Origin: CAZPRY01 sp964589175
GTDB lineage: Bacteria > Fidelibacterota > UBA2242
Direction of reading: 5' to 3'
NCBI GenBank assembly: GCA_964589175.1
Contig: CAZPRY010000025.1
Span: 1-61,762 of the forward strand
DNA: 61,762 nucleotides
The position numbers and the translations under genes were made by a program. Positions 35,815-45,404 of the stretch are shown here, in pieces; within the stretch, counting starts at the first letter, position 1; each line of letters starts with the position of its first letter. Under the pieces are notes generated by a model. That model did no database searches. It worked only from the letters and a program-made list of their open reading frames with translations, and had not been told where the DNA came from.

Positions 35815-38800
35815 TTATTTCACACGGCTGACCGCTGCATGAACATTCTCACCATTAATTTTAAATTCTTTCTCAAATTCACCCGGTTGAAATCCGTAAC
35901 TGATGCTATTCGCCAGGGTTTCATTTTTAAAATAGTCTGCGCCTGCCCTGACCGCGCTCTGTAACGTCGCGGTGGTTTCGATGGCAACCGTAATGCGGTC
36001 CTCAACCTGGAAACCGGCATCCTTGCGCATGGTTTGGATATGACGGATCAGGTCACGCACCATACCTTCCTGGACCAGTTCTTCGGTTAAGCGTGTGTCG
36101 AGGGCTATCAAATATTCGTTATCAAATGATACGGAAAAACCATCAACATCCGATTTTTCCACCAGGATTTCCGTTGCCGAAAGATATAGCTTCGTGCCGC
36201 TTAATTCAAGCTCAATAGTGCCGCCGTTACCGATCCGGGTGGCAACTTCCACGGCATCCAGCGCTTTAATCTTCTTCTGAATCTCACCGATATATTTTCC
36301 GTGTTTGGCGCCCAGGGCGGCGAAATTCGGCTTGATCACATACTTGACAAATTGGCTTTCGTCTTCGATAATTTCGAGATCTCTGATATTCAATTCTTCC
36401 AGAATCTGCGGTTCGAGTTCCTTGAAATTCTCGGACTTCAGGTCGGCCGGCAATTTCACATAAATCTTCTGGAGCGGCTGGCGAACCTTCAGATTGGATT
36501 TATTGCGCGCGGCGCGTCCCATGCTGACAATCTTGATCACAGCGTTGATTCTGCGAATCAGGGCTTCATCGATGTAGGTCTCGTCGACCACCGGAAAATC
36601 GTTCAGATGGATGCTCAGTGGAGCATCGGGCACCAGTCCGCGCACCAGGTTCTGGTAGATCGTGTCCGTGACAAACGGCACCACCGGCGCAATGACGAGC
36701 AATAAACCCTTGAGCGCCTGGTACAGGGTCTGATAGGCACCCCATTTGTCCGAATCGTCCTCCGATTTCCAGAAGCGGCGGCGGCTGCGGCGGATGTACC
36801 AGTTCGACAGATCGTCCAGGAAATCATCAACCTGTTTCATAACTTTGGCGACATTATAGTCGGCGTAAGCGCTGTCGGCTTCTTTGTACAGAAAGTGCAG
36901 GCGGGCCATCATCCACAGATCGAGTTCGGAAAGTTTCTCTTTGGAAACAATATGCTCGGCCGGCGAAAAGTTATCCAACTCGGCATAGGTGGCAAAAAAG
37001 GAGTAGGAGTTCCAGAGCGTAATCATGTGTTTGCGAAATTCTTTGGCCGTGCCGTATCCGAAATTGAGATTGATGTTGGGATTGTGGTCGGCATACATCC
37101 AGCGCATGACATCGACGCCCATCTCCTCGGCTGCATCGTCAAACCAGATGGCGTTGCCGGCGCTTTTGTGCATATCCTCGCCGCTTTCGGCCTTAACCAG
37201 CGAATAGCCCAGAATCGTCATAAACGGGGGGTTGTTTTCCAGGACTGTACTCATCGCCAGCAGTGAATAAAACCAGTTGCGGAACTGCCCCGGCAGCGAT
37301 TCGCTGATAAATTCCGCCGGGAACCACTCTTTCCAGTAATCATGATCGGTCGTGTAGTGCAGCGTTGAAAAGGGTACAATTCCGGCATCGAGCCAAGGAT
37401 TGCCGACATCTTCGATACGGCTGACTTTGGCGCCGCATTTCTCGCACTTGATCTTGACGGCATCAACCCAGGGACGGTGCGGGGAATTTCCTTCGAATTC
37501 CGCCCAGCCTTCGATGGCGCGTTCCTGCAATTCCTGCCTGCTACCGATCATCGTGACGTGCCCGCACTGCTTGCATTCGAAAATCGGCAAGGCCAATCCC
37601 CAAAAGCGTTTTTTGGAGATCATCCAGTCGTGCATATTTTTGAGCCAGTCCAGCTCGCGGTCCAGTCCGTAGCTCGGTATCCAGCGGATTTGTTTGGTCA
37701 CCTCCATGATATCCTGGCGAATGCCGTCCATGCTGATGAACCACTCATCAACCAGGCGAAAAACCAGCGGCGTGCCATGACGCCAGCAGACCGGGTAACG
37801 GTGCGTGTAGGGATCGTAGCTGAATTTGAAACCCTTCTCATCGAGATTCTTCAAAATGAGTTTGAGCACATCGTCGACGTTCTTGCCGCTCAGCCAATCA
37901 AAACCATCCAGGTAATTGCCGAATTCGTCGAGCGGCGCAATCACTCTTAAATCGTACTGTTTGCTCAGTTGATGGTCTTCCTGACCGCAGCCGGGAGCGA
38001 TATGCACGATTCCGGTACCCTCGGTTTCGGTGACGTCTTCCCAGGGAATGATAACGTGTTTGATGTCCTTCTGGATCGGCAGTTCGTCGAAAGGACCGCG
38101 GTAGGTCCAGCCGATCAGATCCTTACCCTGCAAGCGGTCTTCGATCGTATAGTCGCCTTTAATAATTCCCTGCCGTCCTTCGATCAGGTAATATACCGCT
38201 TCCCCCTGCCGCACTTTGAGGTAAGTCTTGTCCGGGTGAACGGCTGCCGCGACGTTGGAAGTGAGCGTCCAGGGTGTCGTCGTCCAGACCAGCAGGTACT
38301 CGTTTTCGCGGCCGATCAAGGGGAATTTGGCGGTGATGCTGATGTGGGTCATCTCCTTGTAGCCTTCCGTCGCGATCTCATGCTCGGAAAGCGCCGCTCC
38401 GCAGCGGGTACACCAAGGCATCACATCGTGGCCCTTGTAAATCCAGCCCTTTTCATGGCATTTTTTCAGGAATAACCAGATCGTGTAATTATTCTCATCC
38501 GACATCGTGAAATAGGAATTATCCCAATCCATCCAGTAGCCCAGTCGAATGGACTGTTCGGATTGGATCTTGGAGTATTTGCGAACCCGCTCTTTACATT
38601 TGTTGACAAAATTCTCGATCCCGTAGGCCTCGATATCGGTCTTGGATTTGAAGCCGAGTTCCTTTTCCACTTCCACTTCGACCCAGAGTCCCTGGCAGTC
38701 GAACCCGTTCTGATAGCGGGTCTGGAAACCCTTCATGGCTTTGTAGCGGTGGAAAATATCTTTGTATGTCCGGCCCCAGGCGTGATGCACGCCCATGGGA

Positions 38801-38955
38801 TTATTGGCCGTGATCGGGCCATCTATAAACGACCATTTGGGATTATTGCTATTCTTTTCGACCAGCTTCCGAAAAACCTGATTCTTCTCCCAGAATTCCA
38901 GCACTTCATGTTCCAGAGCGATAAAATCGACACTGGGCTCTACCTTTTTGATCAC
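35815..38955 (-). CDS. ileS: Isoleucyl-tRNA synthetase
   Basis: It charges tRNA-Ile. The start is the GTG at 38955 preceded by TTGGAGG, giving 1046 residues. An ATG 90 bases upstream would add a non-conserved stretch. The class I signature appears as ITANNPMGVHHAWG (the HIGH position is GVHH) and the KMSKS loop as MHKSAGN. Both forms are found in a divergent IleRS group. The editing domain (about 190-400) and the C-terminal anticodon domain (from about 650, with WYIRRSRRRFW) are present, and a C-terminal zinc region is not evident. Followed by the dksA-like gene. Confidence 0.95.
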   Translation of the reverse strand: MIKKVEPSVDFIALEHEVLEFWEKNQVFRKLVEKNSNNPKWSFIDGPITANNPMGVHHAWGRTYKDIFHRYKAMKGFQTRYQNGFDCQGLWVEVEVEKELGFKSKTDIEAYGIENFVNKCKERVRKYSKIQSEQSIRLGYWMDWDNSYFTMSDENNYTIWLFLKKCHEKGWIYKGHDVMPWCTRCGAALSEHEIATEGYKEMTHISITAKFPLIGRENEYLLVWTTTPWTLTSNVAAAVHPDKTYLKVRQGEAVYYLIEGRQGIIKGDYTIEDRLQGKDLIGWTYRGPFDELPIQKDIKHVIIPWEDVTETEGTGIVHIAPGCGQEDHQLSKQYDLRVIAPLDEFGNYLDGFDWLSGKNVDDVLKLILKNLDEKGFKFSYDPYTHRYPVCWRHGTPLVFRLVDEWFISMDGIRQDIMEVTKQIRWIPSYGLDRELDWLKNMHDWMISKKRFWGLALPIFECKQCGHVTMIGSRQELQERAIEGWAEFEGNSPHRPWVDAVKIKCEKCGAKVSRIEDVGNPWLDAGIVPFSTLHYTTDHDYWKEWFPAEFISESLPGQFRNWFYSLLAMSTVLENNPPFMTILGYSLVKAESGEDMHKSAGNAIWFDDAAEEMGVDVMRWMYADHNPNINLNFGYGTAKEFRKHMITLWNSYSFFATYAELDNFSPAEHIVSKEKLSELDLWMMARLHFLYKEADSAYADYNVAKVMKQVDDFLDDLSNWYIRRSRRRFWKSEDDSDKWGAYQTLYQALKGLLLVIAPVVPFVTDTIYQNLVRGLVPDAPLSIHLNDFPVVDETYIDEALIRRINAVIKIVSMGRAARNKSNLKVRQPLQKIYVKLPADLKSENFKELEPQILEELNIRDLEIIEDESQFVKYVIKPNFAALGAKHGKYIGEIQKKIKALDAVEVATRIGNGGTIELELSGTKLYLSATEILVEKSDVDGFSVSFDNEYLIALDTRLTEELVQEGMVRDLIRHIQTMRKDAGFQVEDRITVAIETTATLQSAVRAGADYFKNETLANSISYGFQPGEFEKEFKINGENVHAAVSRVK

Positions 38956-39079
38956 CGAAAAAACCTCCAATTCTCTGACATAACAAAAAAGAACTCGATC
39001 GTCAATATAACTAATTAATTTAGATTCACACGGCGCAAAAAACAACCAAAATAGCAGATCCGTTCGTCGATAAATAAAG

Positions 39080-39105
39080 AAAGGGGCTTCCGTAGAAGCC
39101 CCTTT
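39080..39105 (-). terminator. Intrinsic terminator after the HtrA gene
   Basis: A perfect 11-bp stem, AAAGGGGCTTC (39080-39090) with GAAGCCCCTTT (39095-39105) and a CGTA loop, lies 25 bp after the stop of the HtrA gene. On the minus strand it runs into TTTCTTTATTTAT. Confidence 0.85.
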
Positions 39106-39129
39106 AACGCGCTCAGGTTTCTATTGACT

Positions 39130-40629
39130 TTACTTGGTAAGTTCCAGCGTCACGAAGAACGTGTTGTTACCGCGTTTCACTAAAAACATCACATATTCCG
39201 AATCGGTCTTATCGAGCGCCGCACGATATTCCGCGACATTTTTTACATCCTGATAACCAATCCGTTTGATAACATCGCCCGGACGTAATGCATTGGCGGC
39301 CTCGGAATTGCGATCCACGTTTGTAACCAGCACACCTTTTTCATCCGGATTGATATCATATTGCCGGGCGGCATCCGCGGTGATATCCTGCACCATGATG
39401 CCCAGTTTGGAGGTCGATTCGGTCGATCCGCGGATTGGCCTGTTCTCGATATCATCGGGCATTTCTTCCAGTTTGATCTTGAATTCCTTCTCTTTCTTGT
39501 CACGCAAAACGACTACCGATGTGACTTTGCCGACTTCGGAGTTGGAAACCATGCTGCTAAGGTGCGACGGATCTTTGACTTTCTGACCATCAAACCTGAT
39601 AATCAGGTCACCGACCGCCAGGCCGGCTTTATCGGCCGGGTTGTCCTTGACGATCGTGCTGACCAGCGCGCCGTTGCGGGTGTCGATCCCCATAGCTTTA
39701 GCGAAACTGTCATCAATCGGTCCGATCGTAACCCCCAGCCAGGCGCGCACCACGCGGCCTTTTTCGATCAGGTCTTTCATGACTTTTTTGGCCAGATCAA
39801 TCGGGATCGCAAATCCGATACCGATATTGCCGGAGCCGCCGTCAGTGGCGATGGCTGTATTGATGCCGACAACCTCGCCCTTAATATTGACGAGTGCACC
39901 GCCGCTGTTTCCGGGATTAATGGCCGCGTCCGTTTGAATGAACTGCCCGTACGAAGAATCGACAATGTTATTGCGCCCCTTGGCGCTCACGATGCCGGCT
40001 GTCACGGTATGCGCCAGATCTTCCGATAGAGGCGAACCGATCGCCAGAACCCATTCGCCAACGCGCAGACTTTCGGAAGTTCCCAAAACCGCCGCCCTGA
40101 GATCCCTGGCATCAATCTTGATCACGGCCACATCCGAACGGGGATCCGCACCAATAATTTCCGCCTTGTACTCGCGGTCGTCCATCAGCTTGACCTTGAT
40201 CTTCTCCGCATCGTCGACCACATGATTATTGGTCAGAATGTAGCCCTTGTCATCGACGATGACTCCGGAGCCGAGGGCTTTGCCGCGATACTCGGGCATC
40301 GGTCCGAAAAATTTCCAGAACCAATCATCATCCATTCCGTGAAAGGGGCTCGCACCCTTATTCTTGACGACCTTATCGACAATGATCGTCACCACCGCCG
40401 GACTCACGGCTTCCGATATGGCGACGAAGGCTTCATTGAGAGATTGTATGGAAGGGATGTTTGCATCCCCAATCGGCATTGAAGCCGGAATTACGGAGTA
40501 GCCACGTTCCGTTTGGGACGGGTTCTCATAGAACACTACCCGTTCCGGCTTCAGAAATGAAGTCCCGATGATGTAGCCGAGCAGGATCAGAAAAATTATT
40601 CCCGAAAGAATAGGTATTGATTTTCTCAC
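39130..40629 (-). CDS. htrA: DegP/HtrA-type serine protease with two PDZ domains
   Basis: A periplasmic, membrane-anchored quality-control protease of 499 residues. An N-terminal membrane helix covers about 7-24. The trypsin-like domain has His136 (TNNHVV), Asp166 (PRSDVAVIK) and Ser242 (GNSGGA). PDZ1 is at about 285-385 (GVTIGPIDDSFAKAMG) and PDZ2 at about 410-495 (GIMVQDI, GVLVTNVD). It has its own terminator and a gap of 119 bp from the C25 peptidase gene, so probably its own promoter. Confidence 0.95.
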   Translation of the reverse strand: MRKSIPILSGIIFLILLGYIIGTSFLKPERVVFYENPSQTERGYSVIPASMPIGDANIPSIQSLNEAFVAISEAVSPAVVTIIVDKVVKNKGASPFHGMDDDWFWKFFGPMPEYRGKALGSGVIVDDKGYILTNNHVVDDAEKIKVKLMDDREYKAEIIGADPRSDVAVIKIDARDLRAAVLGTSESLRVGEWVLAIGSPLSEDLAHTVTAGIVSAKGRNNIVDSSYGQFIQTDAAINPGNSGGALVNIKGEVVGINTAIATDGGSGNIGIGFAIPIDLAKKVMKDLIEKGRVVRAWLGVTIGPIDDSFAKAMGIDTRNGALVSTIVKDNPADKAGLAVGDLIIRFDGQKVKDPSHLSSMVSNSEVGKVTSVVVLRDKKEKEFKIKLEEMPDDIENRPIRGSTESTSKLGIMVQDITADAARQYDINPDEKGVLVTNVDRNSEAANALRPGDVIKRIGYQDVKNVAEYRAALDKTDSEYVMFLVKRGNNTFFVTLELTK

Positions 40630-40748
40630 AATCTAAACTCCTTTCAAATTTCACCAAATTATACTGACCCGCTTTTGTAAAGTTTCCGAACTTTGCAGAA
40701 CTTTTAGGATCGGGAATAAGATTTCGAAGCACTGGGGAGGGATTTCTT

Positions 40749-43700
40749 TTACTTCAGGAACATCATTTTGCGGACAATACGCTGATGCGGGGTCTGTAAA
40801 ACATAAAAATACAATCCGGAGGATAAGGGCCGGCCGCTGTCGTTCCGGCCGTTCCACTGCACCTGATACTGACCGGGCTGATATATATCATCAGCAAGAA
40901 CACGCACGCGCTGTCCGAGCAAGTCGTAAATCACGATGGTCAGGCGATTCTCAACCGGAATTTCAAACGCGATCGTCGTAATCGGATTGAATGGATTAGG
41001 AAAATTTTGGCGCAGGCTGAATTCTCGCGGAAGAACATCGATTTGGACTTCGATGGCCTGCCCGTCCCGGTCCGCGGCCGTGGCTGTGAGCAACTGCATC
41101 TGTTCGGGCAGTTCCAGGACAATATCTTCATTTTCCGACAAAAGCACACCTTCTTCGGCATAAAGCAAGACAATCCATTGATCAGCTACTTTGGATATTT
41201 TCGATTGAAAGCGATTTTGGCCGGAAATGCGAATATCTTCAGCGGCACCCTGGCCTTTCAAGGTCAGTTGAAGACCCGCAACAGTGCCGTCCGCAACACA
41301 ACGGATTTGCTCTGATTCGCGGGTTATTTCAAGATGCGAGGCCTGATTACTGCTGGTCTTAGCGAGGCTGCCCGATCTGTAAATTTCCGCCATAATCCAC
41401 ATCAGATCGAGTACATCGATGCGGTGATTTTCATCGACATCGGCACATTGATATTCTTTCAGTGTCGGCGCATCACCGGTATGCAGAATGAATCCCACCT
41501 CTTGACCGACGTCGCTATCGTCCAGCCGGCCGTCGAGCGTCACATCGCCCGGTTGTAGTGTGCGCGCCCGGACTAAATTAAAGACGATGTTCTGCAGCAG
41601 TTCTCTGCGGGTATCGCCGTCCTGCAGTTTGCTGAATGCGAAACTGCAGAAAACGGTCTGCGGCCCGCCCAGCGCATCATTATGAACAAAAATTCCACCG
41701 GCCCCGGAGAAGTCACCGCTCCGGTAAAGCAGTACGGCATCGGGCATTGGAACACAGACATCCTGATCGCCGTAATCGCCATCATCCAAGCGCAGCACCG
41801 AATTCAACCGGAACGGGGTAGTCGCGATTGCGTGATTGTCGTAATTGCAGCGCAGTTCACCGAGATCATCGAAATCCCAGCGTTTAACGTGCAGGACATT
41901 TTCAGCGAATCCCGGGTATCCGGGTGTACGCAACGCCCGAAAAGCCACTTCCCCGCCTTCGATAAACAGGCGGCCTTCGGTCTGCGCATATTCTCTTAAA
42001 GCCAGAACAAAGCCGGCATCTGCCAGGGCAACCTTATTGCTGCCGGAGGACGAGATGACCAGATCGTATTGCAGCCAGCGCTGCGGATCGGAATCCACGG
42101 ACGATTCACATTCGACCTGATACCCGAGCTGCAGCAACATGTCGGAGAGTTCATCGGCGGTGAGCCTGGCCGAAAATTCGTCGATATTCGCAAGTGTTTT
42201 TTCCGGCGTTTTCCCTTTCTCGGATCGCCCAACCCCGCCTTTGCCGGGTGCATCGCTGATCACCAGAATATTACCGGAGCAGGCTTCCAGATGGAAATCC
42301 AGAGATATCCCGGGACTGGTTACAGCAATATCGATTTCCCGGGAAGAATATCCGAGCGCTTCCGCCGAGACACGATAATTTCCATACGGAATTGAGGGTG
42401 TAAAAACGCCCTCCGAATCGGCGAAGGTATAGCACTGTTCAAAGAGCGTCCAGCCGTTGTCACCCTGCCGCGAGAGGCGCACCCGCCCATCCAGCGCCGA
42501 ACCATCATCCGCGTCCGTCAGTGTCCCGCTGATCCGCCCGTGATCGCTGGAACTCAATATAAAAGTCCATACATTCGCTCCGTAGTGCAAGGACTGCTCC
42601 TGCTCCAGTACCTGGTATCCATATTTTTCTATGATGAAACGGTAGTGGCCGCTTTTCTGATCGTCAGTCACCTCGAAATATCCGCGTGAATTCGAAAACA
42701 CGGAGAACACCGGCTGGTCGGGATTATCGATTGTATAGGCCTGGATCTGTGCATTTTCCACTTTGCAGCCGAAACCGTCCCGCACGATCCCGCTGAGCGT
42801 TCCGAACACATCCTGAACCGGGAAAGACCGTCTGTAAATGTTATAGCCCGCTTTCGCGATGGCCGCTTCAACCGTGCCTGTTTGCCTGGGTACAAATTGA
42901 AATTCCGAAGCACTGAAAACCGTGTCGATGGTCTCGTCGCGCAGAAACCGCAGGGCCCCTTCGCCTCCCGAATAGGAGAAAATTGTCAGCAGGTTCGGCG
43001 CCAGTTTATCCGGCAAGCCGGCCTCGGGAGTCATTGCATGAATGGCTACATTCTTCAGCTCCAATCCGCCCGAAACGGAAACGCTGTCCTGAAAGAGCAA
43101 TTGGTCTGCACCCCTGATTTTCCCATAGACATGAATTTGCTCTCCGTAGGGTGCCTGCAGTCCAAACTGAACATTTCCCGAAGCGTCACTGATGGCATGG
43201 TAATCGCTCGAATCCACACCGAAGGCATCCAGCCAGACCTGAACGCCGGGGATCGGCGTCGCTCCGTCCGTTTCGAATATATCGATCCAAAGCATGCCGC
43301 TTTTATTGATCGGAATTTCGCGCGGCTCGATACGGACGAGGGCCCTATCGATAATGGGTATCCCGGCCATATACGGTCTGATATCGACGCCTGTGACGGT
43401 GACGGTCATCTCGCCGCTGGCGGTTGGTGGTGAAACCAATCGGATATAGGCGACTCCACTCGCATCGCTATAGGCAGAGCCATTGAGATTTCCATGCGAA
43501 TAAAGCCCCACCAGCGCTCCGTTCACGGGTTGCCCTTCATTCAGCACGGTGACAGCAAAGTCTTCCGCGCCGACGACGAAGTAGTCGCCGTGTTCGACAA
43601 CCGGCGTCGCAGGCTCGCCGAACCACAGCATCGTGGACGGATCGCCTAAAAGGTTATAGATATCGAAATAGATCTCTTTGCGTGTAGACTGGCTGCTATA

Positions 43701-45404
43701 TACCGCCATAAGCCCTTCCAGTTGCATGGCGCCGATGCTGTATGCCTGGTCCTCGAAACGGGCCCGGTACATGTTCCGTTCCATCAAATCATCCTCTTCC
43801 CAGAAGGTTTCATGGGAAGCGCCGAGAAAGGCGAAGGCACCTTTTTGGCTCGCTCGAATCCAGGCCTCCCCCAAACACGGCGTTTCATTGCCGATGCTCT
43901 CAAAATCGTATTTACCTGTCCAGCAGGCGTTGCTGATCACAAACGGATATTGCGCCGTATTGGAGAGCGCATTCACATTTAAAGTCTTGAAGACAGGTCC
44001 CTGCCATTCAGTGGTAATTCCGTGCCCGGAGTAATTGCAGAGCGTCTGGCCGGCGTTAAGCGCCGTGCTGACGTCCTGCGTAGTTCCTCCGGATTTTGCT
44101 TTGATGTGCGTGGCGCTCATGCCGCCCGGTGTCAGAAAATTATCGATCACATAATTGTGAGTGGCCTCTACCAGTTGCCAGTTATAGTAGCCGTTAGTGG
44201 TAAAGTTGTCATTCGTGGCGATGAAGAGCGCGCGGTTGAGCCAGTCGGTCGTTGGAAAGTCGCATTTTTCATACGCCAGCGCTTTCTCCGTAATGGCCGT
44301 CAGTTCAGCGTCGTTCGTCGCCGAAAATCGTCCGATCAGAATATCCGGCAGATAATCGTTCACGTCCATCTGAACGTAGTCCGCGTCAGTCAGGTAATAC
44401 GAGCCAAACCAGGCCGGCACAGCGGGTGTATCGCCAACCAGAATGATATAGACCGGCGGTGCTGAATCTGCATATAAATCCGCGATGAATTGCTTGATCG
44501 AGGCCGCCGTGCCCCCCAGTTCCGCTACCGTCGCAACCGTGACCTGAAAGCCTTTTTGCTCTTTCCACTCCACATATTCCAGAAAGCCGGGATGCTCGCT
44601 GAAAGCGTCGGCCACGATAAACACAAAATGCTCCGGCGTATTGATAGTCCCGGCAGCGATCGGCGGATCATTTACAAAGATATCGCGGGCGATGCGTTCG
44701 AATGTGGCTGAAGAATAGCGTGCCAGCGCCGGATCGACACTCTCTCCGGATTCCTCGAAATGGATCGTGATCTCGATCTCCGAGCGTAACTGCAGCAGCG
44801 CCTGCCGGGGATTATAGAGCACGGGATAAATTTCCAGCAAAATGCCGTTATAGTTGCGCAGTTGAAAAGGCTCGCCGGTTTTCACCAGCTGCGCGGGATA
44901 GAACTCGTCCCTTTCGTAAAAGGCGCGGTCGATCTCCAGTTTTATATCTTTGATGTCTTTCGATTTCGACAGCGAGGACTGCACCGGCCGCAATGGGGAT
45001 TCCAGACCGATATCCCGTAGCGCCATGTTACTCTGTTTGACTTCACCGATTTCGACCCGCAGTTTTTTCCCTTGCGGAATGCGGATCAGGCGGCGGATCA
45101 CGGGCAACTGCGCCTCACCGACCTTTTGCGTGCTTCCCTCATCGCCGATACGCAGAACCGCAAATTCTCCCTGATCTGTCGGCACAATCTGCTTCTGTAC
45201 ATTCCGAAGCTCAAAGTGCAACTTCAGCACGTCTTGATCCTGTTGCAGGATTTGTAGCGAACAGGCGTCCTTTTGCGACGCGGCGTCGTCTACAAACCGA
45301 ATTTCGGCGAAGTTCGGCACCGACGCGGCCAGTATAAAAAGCAGGACCGCGACGAATCCGTCGCGTCGGAAAAACTTTAACGCTGTTCGATTTCTACTAT
45401 TCAT
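40749..45404 (-). CDS. Gingipain-like (C25) secreted cysteine peptidase with dockerin repeats and T9SS sorting domain
   Basis: A 1551-residue secreted multidomain protein. A signal peptide covers about 17-34; a propeptide-like region follows to about 240. The C25 catalytic domain (about 255-600) has the catalytic His in NYSGHG (about 461) and Cys in ISNACWTG (about 491). Next come Ig-like modules and carboxypeptidase-regulatory-like folds (about 860-1040), a flavodoxin-like/GATase-like region (about 1040-1260), and dockerin type I calcium repeats (about 1286-1335, GDVTLDGRLDDSD and ADVDENHRIDVLD). A C-terminal type IX sorting domain (last 85 residues) has QNFPNPFNPITTI and GLYFYVL. It overlaps the M14 gene by 8 bp. 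A role in extracellular protein breakdown is inferred. Confidence 0.93.
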   Translation of the reverse strand: MNSRNRTALKFFRRDGFVAVLLFILAASVPNFAEIRFVDDAASQKDACSLQILQQDQDVLKLHFELRNVQKQIVPTDQGEFAVLRIGDEGSTQKVGEAQLPVIRRLIRIPQGKKLRVEIGEVKQSNMALRDIGLESPLRPVQSSLSKSKDIKDIKLEIDRAFYERDEFYPAQLVKTGEPFQLRNYNGILLEIYPVLYNPRQALLQLRSEIEITIHFEESGESVDPALARYSSATFERIARDIFVNDPPIAAGTINTPEHFVFIVADAFSEHPGFLEYVEWKEQKGFQVTVATVAELGGTAASIKQFIADLYADSAPPVYIILVGDTPAVPAWFGSYYLTDADYVQMDVNDYLPDILIGRFSATNDAELTAITEKALAYEKCDFPTTDWLNRALFIATNDNFTTNGYYNWQLVEATHNYVIDNFLTPGGMSATHIKAKSGGTTQDVSTALNAGQTLCNYSGHGITTEWQGPVFKTLNVNALSNTAQYPFVISNACWTGKYDFESIGNETPCLGEAWIRASQKGAFAFLGASHETFWEEDDLMERNMYRARFEDQAYSIGAMQLEGLMAVYSSQSTRKEIYFDIYNLLGDPSTMLWFGEPATPVVEHGDYFVVGAEDFAVTVLNEGQPVNGALVGLYSHGNLNGSAYSDASGVAYIRLVSPPTASGEMTVTVTGVDIRPYMAGIPIIDRALVRIEPREIPINKSGMLWIDIFETDGATPIPGVQVWLDAFGVDSSDYHAISDASGNVQFGLQAPYGEQIHVYGKIRGADQLLFQDSVSVSGGLELKNVAIHAMTPEAGLPDKLAPNLLTIFSYSGGEGALRFLRDETIDTVFSASEFQFVPRQTGTVEAAIAKAGYNIYRRSFPVQDVFGTLSGIVRDGFGCKVENAQIQAYTIDNPDQPVFSVFSNSRGYFEVTDDQKSGHYRFIIEKYGYQVLEQEQSLHYGANVWTFILSSSDHGRISGTLTDADDGSALDGRVRLSRQGDNGWTLFEQCYTFADSEGVFTPSIPYGNYRVSAEALGYSSREIDIAVTSPGISLDFHLEACSGNILVISDAPGKGGVGRSEKGKTPEKTLANIDEFSARLTADELSDMLLQLGYQVECESSVDSDPQRWLQYDLVISSSGSNKVALADAGFVLALREYAQTEGRLFIEGGEVAFRALRTPGYPGFAENVLHVKRWDFDDLGELRCNYDNHAIATTPFRLNSVLRLDDGDYGDQDVCVPMPDAVLLYRSGDFSGAGGIFVHNDALGGPQTVFCSFAFSKLQDGDTRRELLQNIVFNLVRARTLQPGDVTLDGRLDDSDVGQEVGFILHTGDAPTLKEYQCADVDENHRIDVLDLMWIMAEIYRSGSLAKTSSNQASHLEITRESEQIRCVADGTVAGLQLTLKGQGAAEDIRISGQNRFQSKISKVADQWIVLLYAEEGVLLSENEDIVLELPEQMQLLTATAADRDGQAIEVQIDVLPREFSLRQNFPNPFNPITTIAFEIPVENRLTIVIYDLLGQRVRVLADDIYQPGQYQVQWNGRNDSGRPLSSGLYFYVLQTPHQRIVRKMMFLK

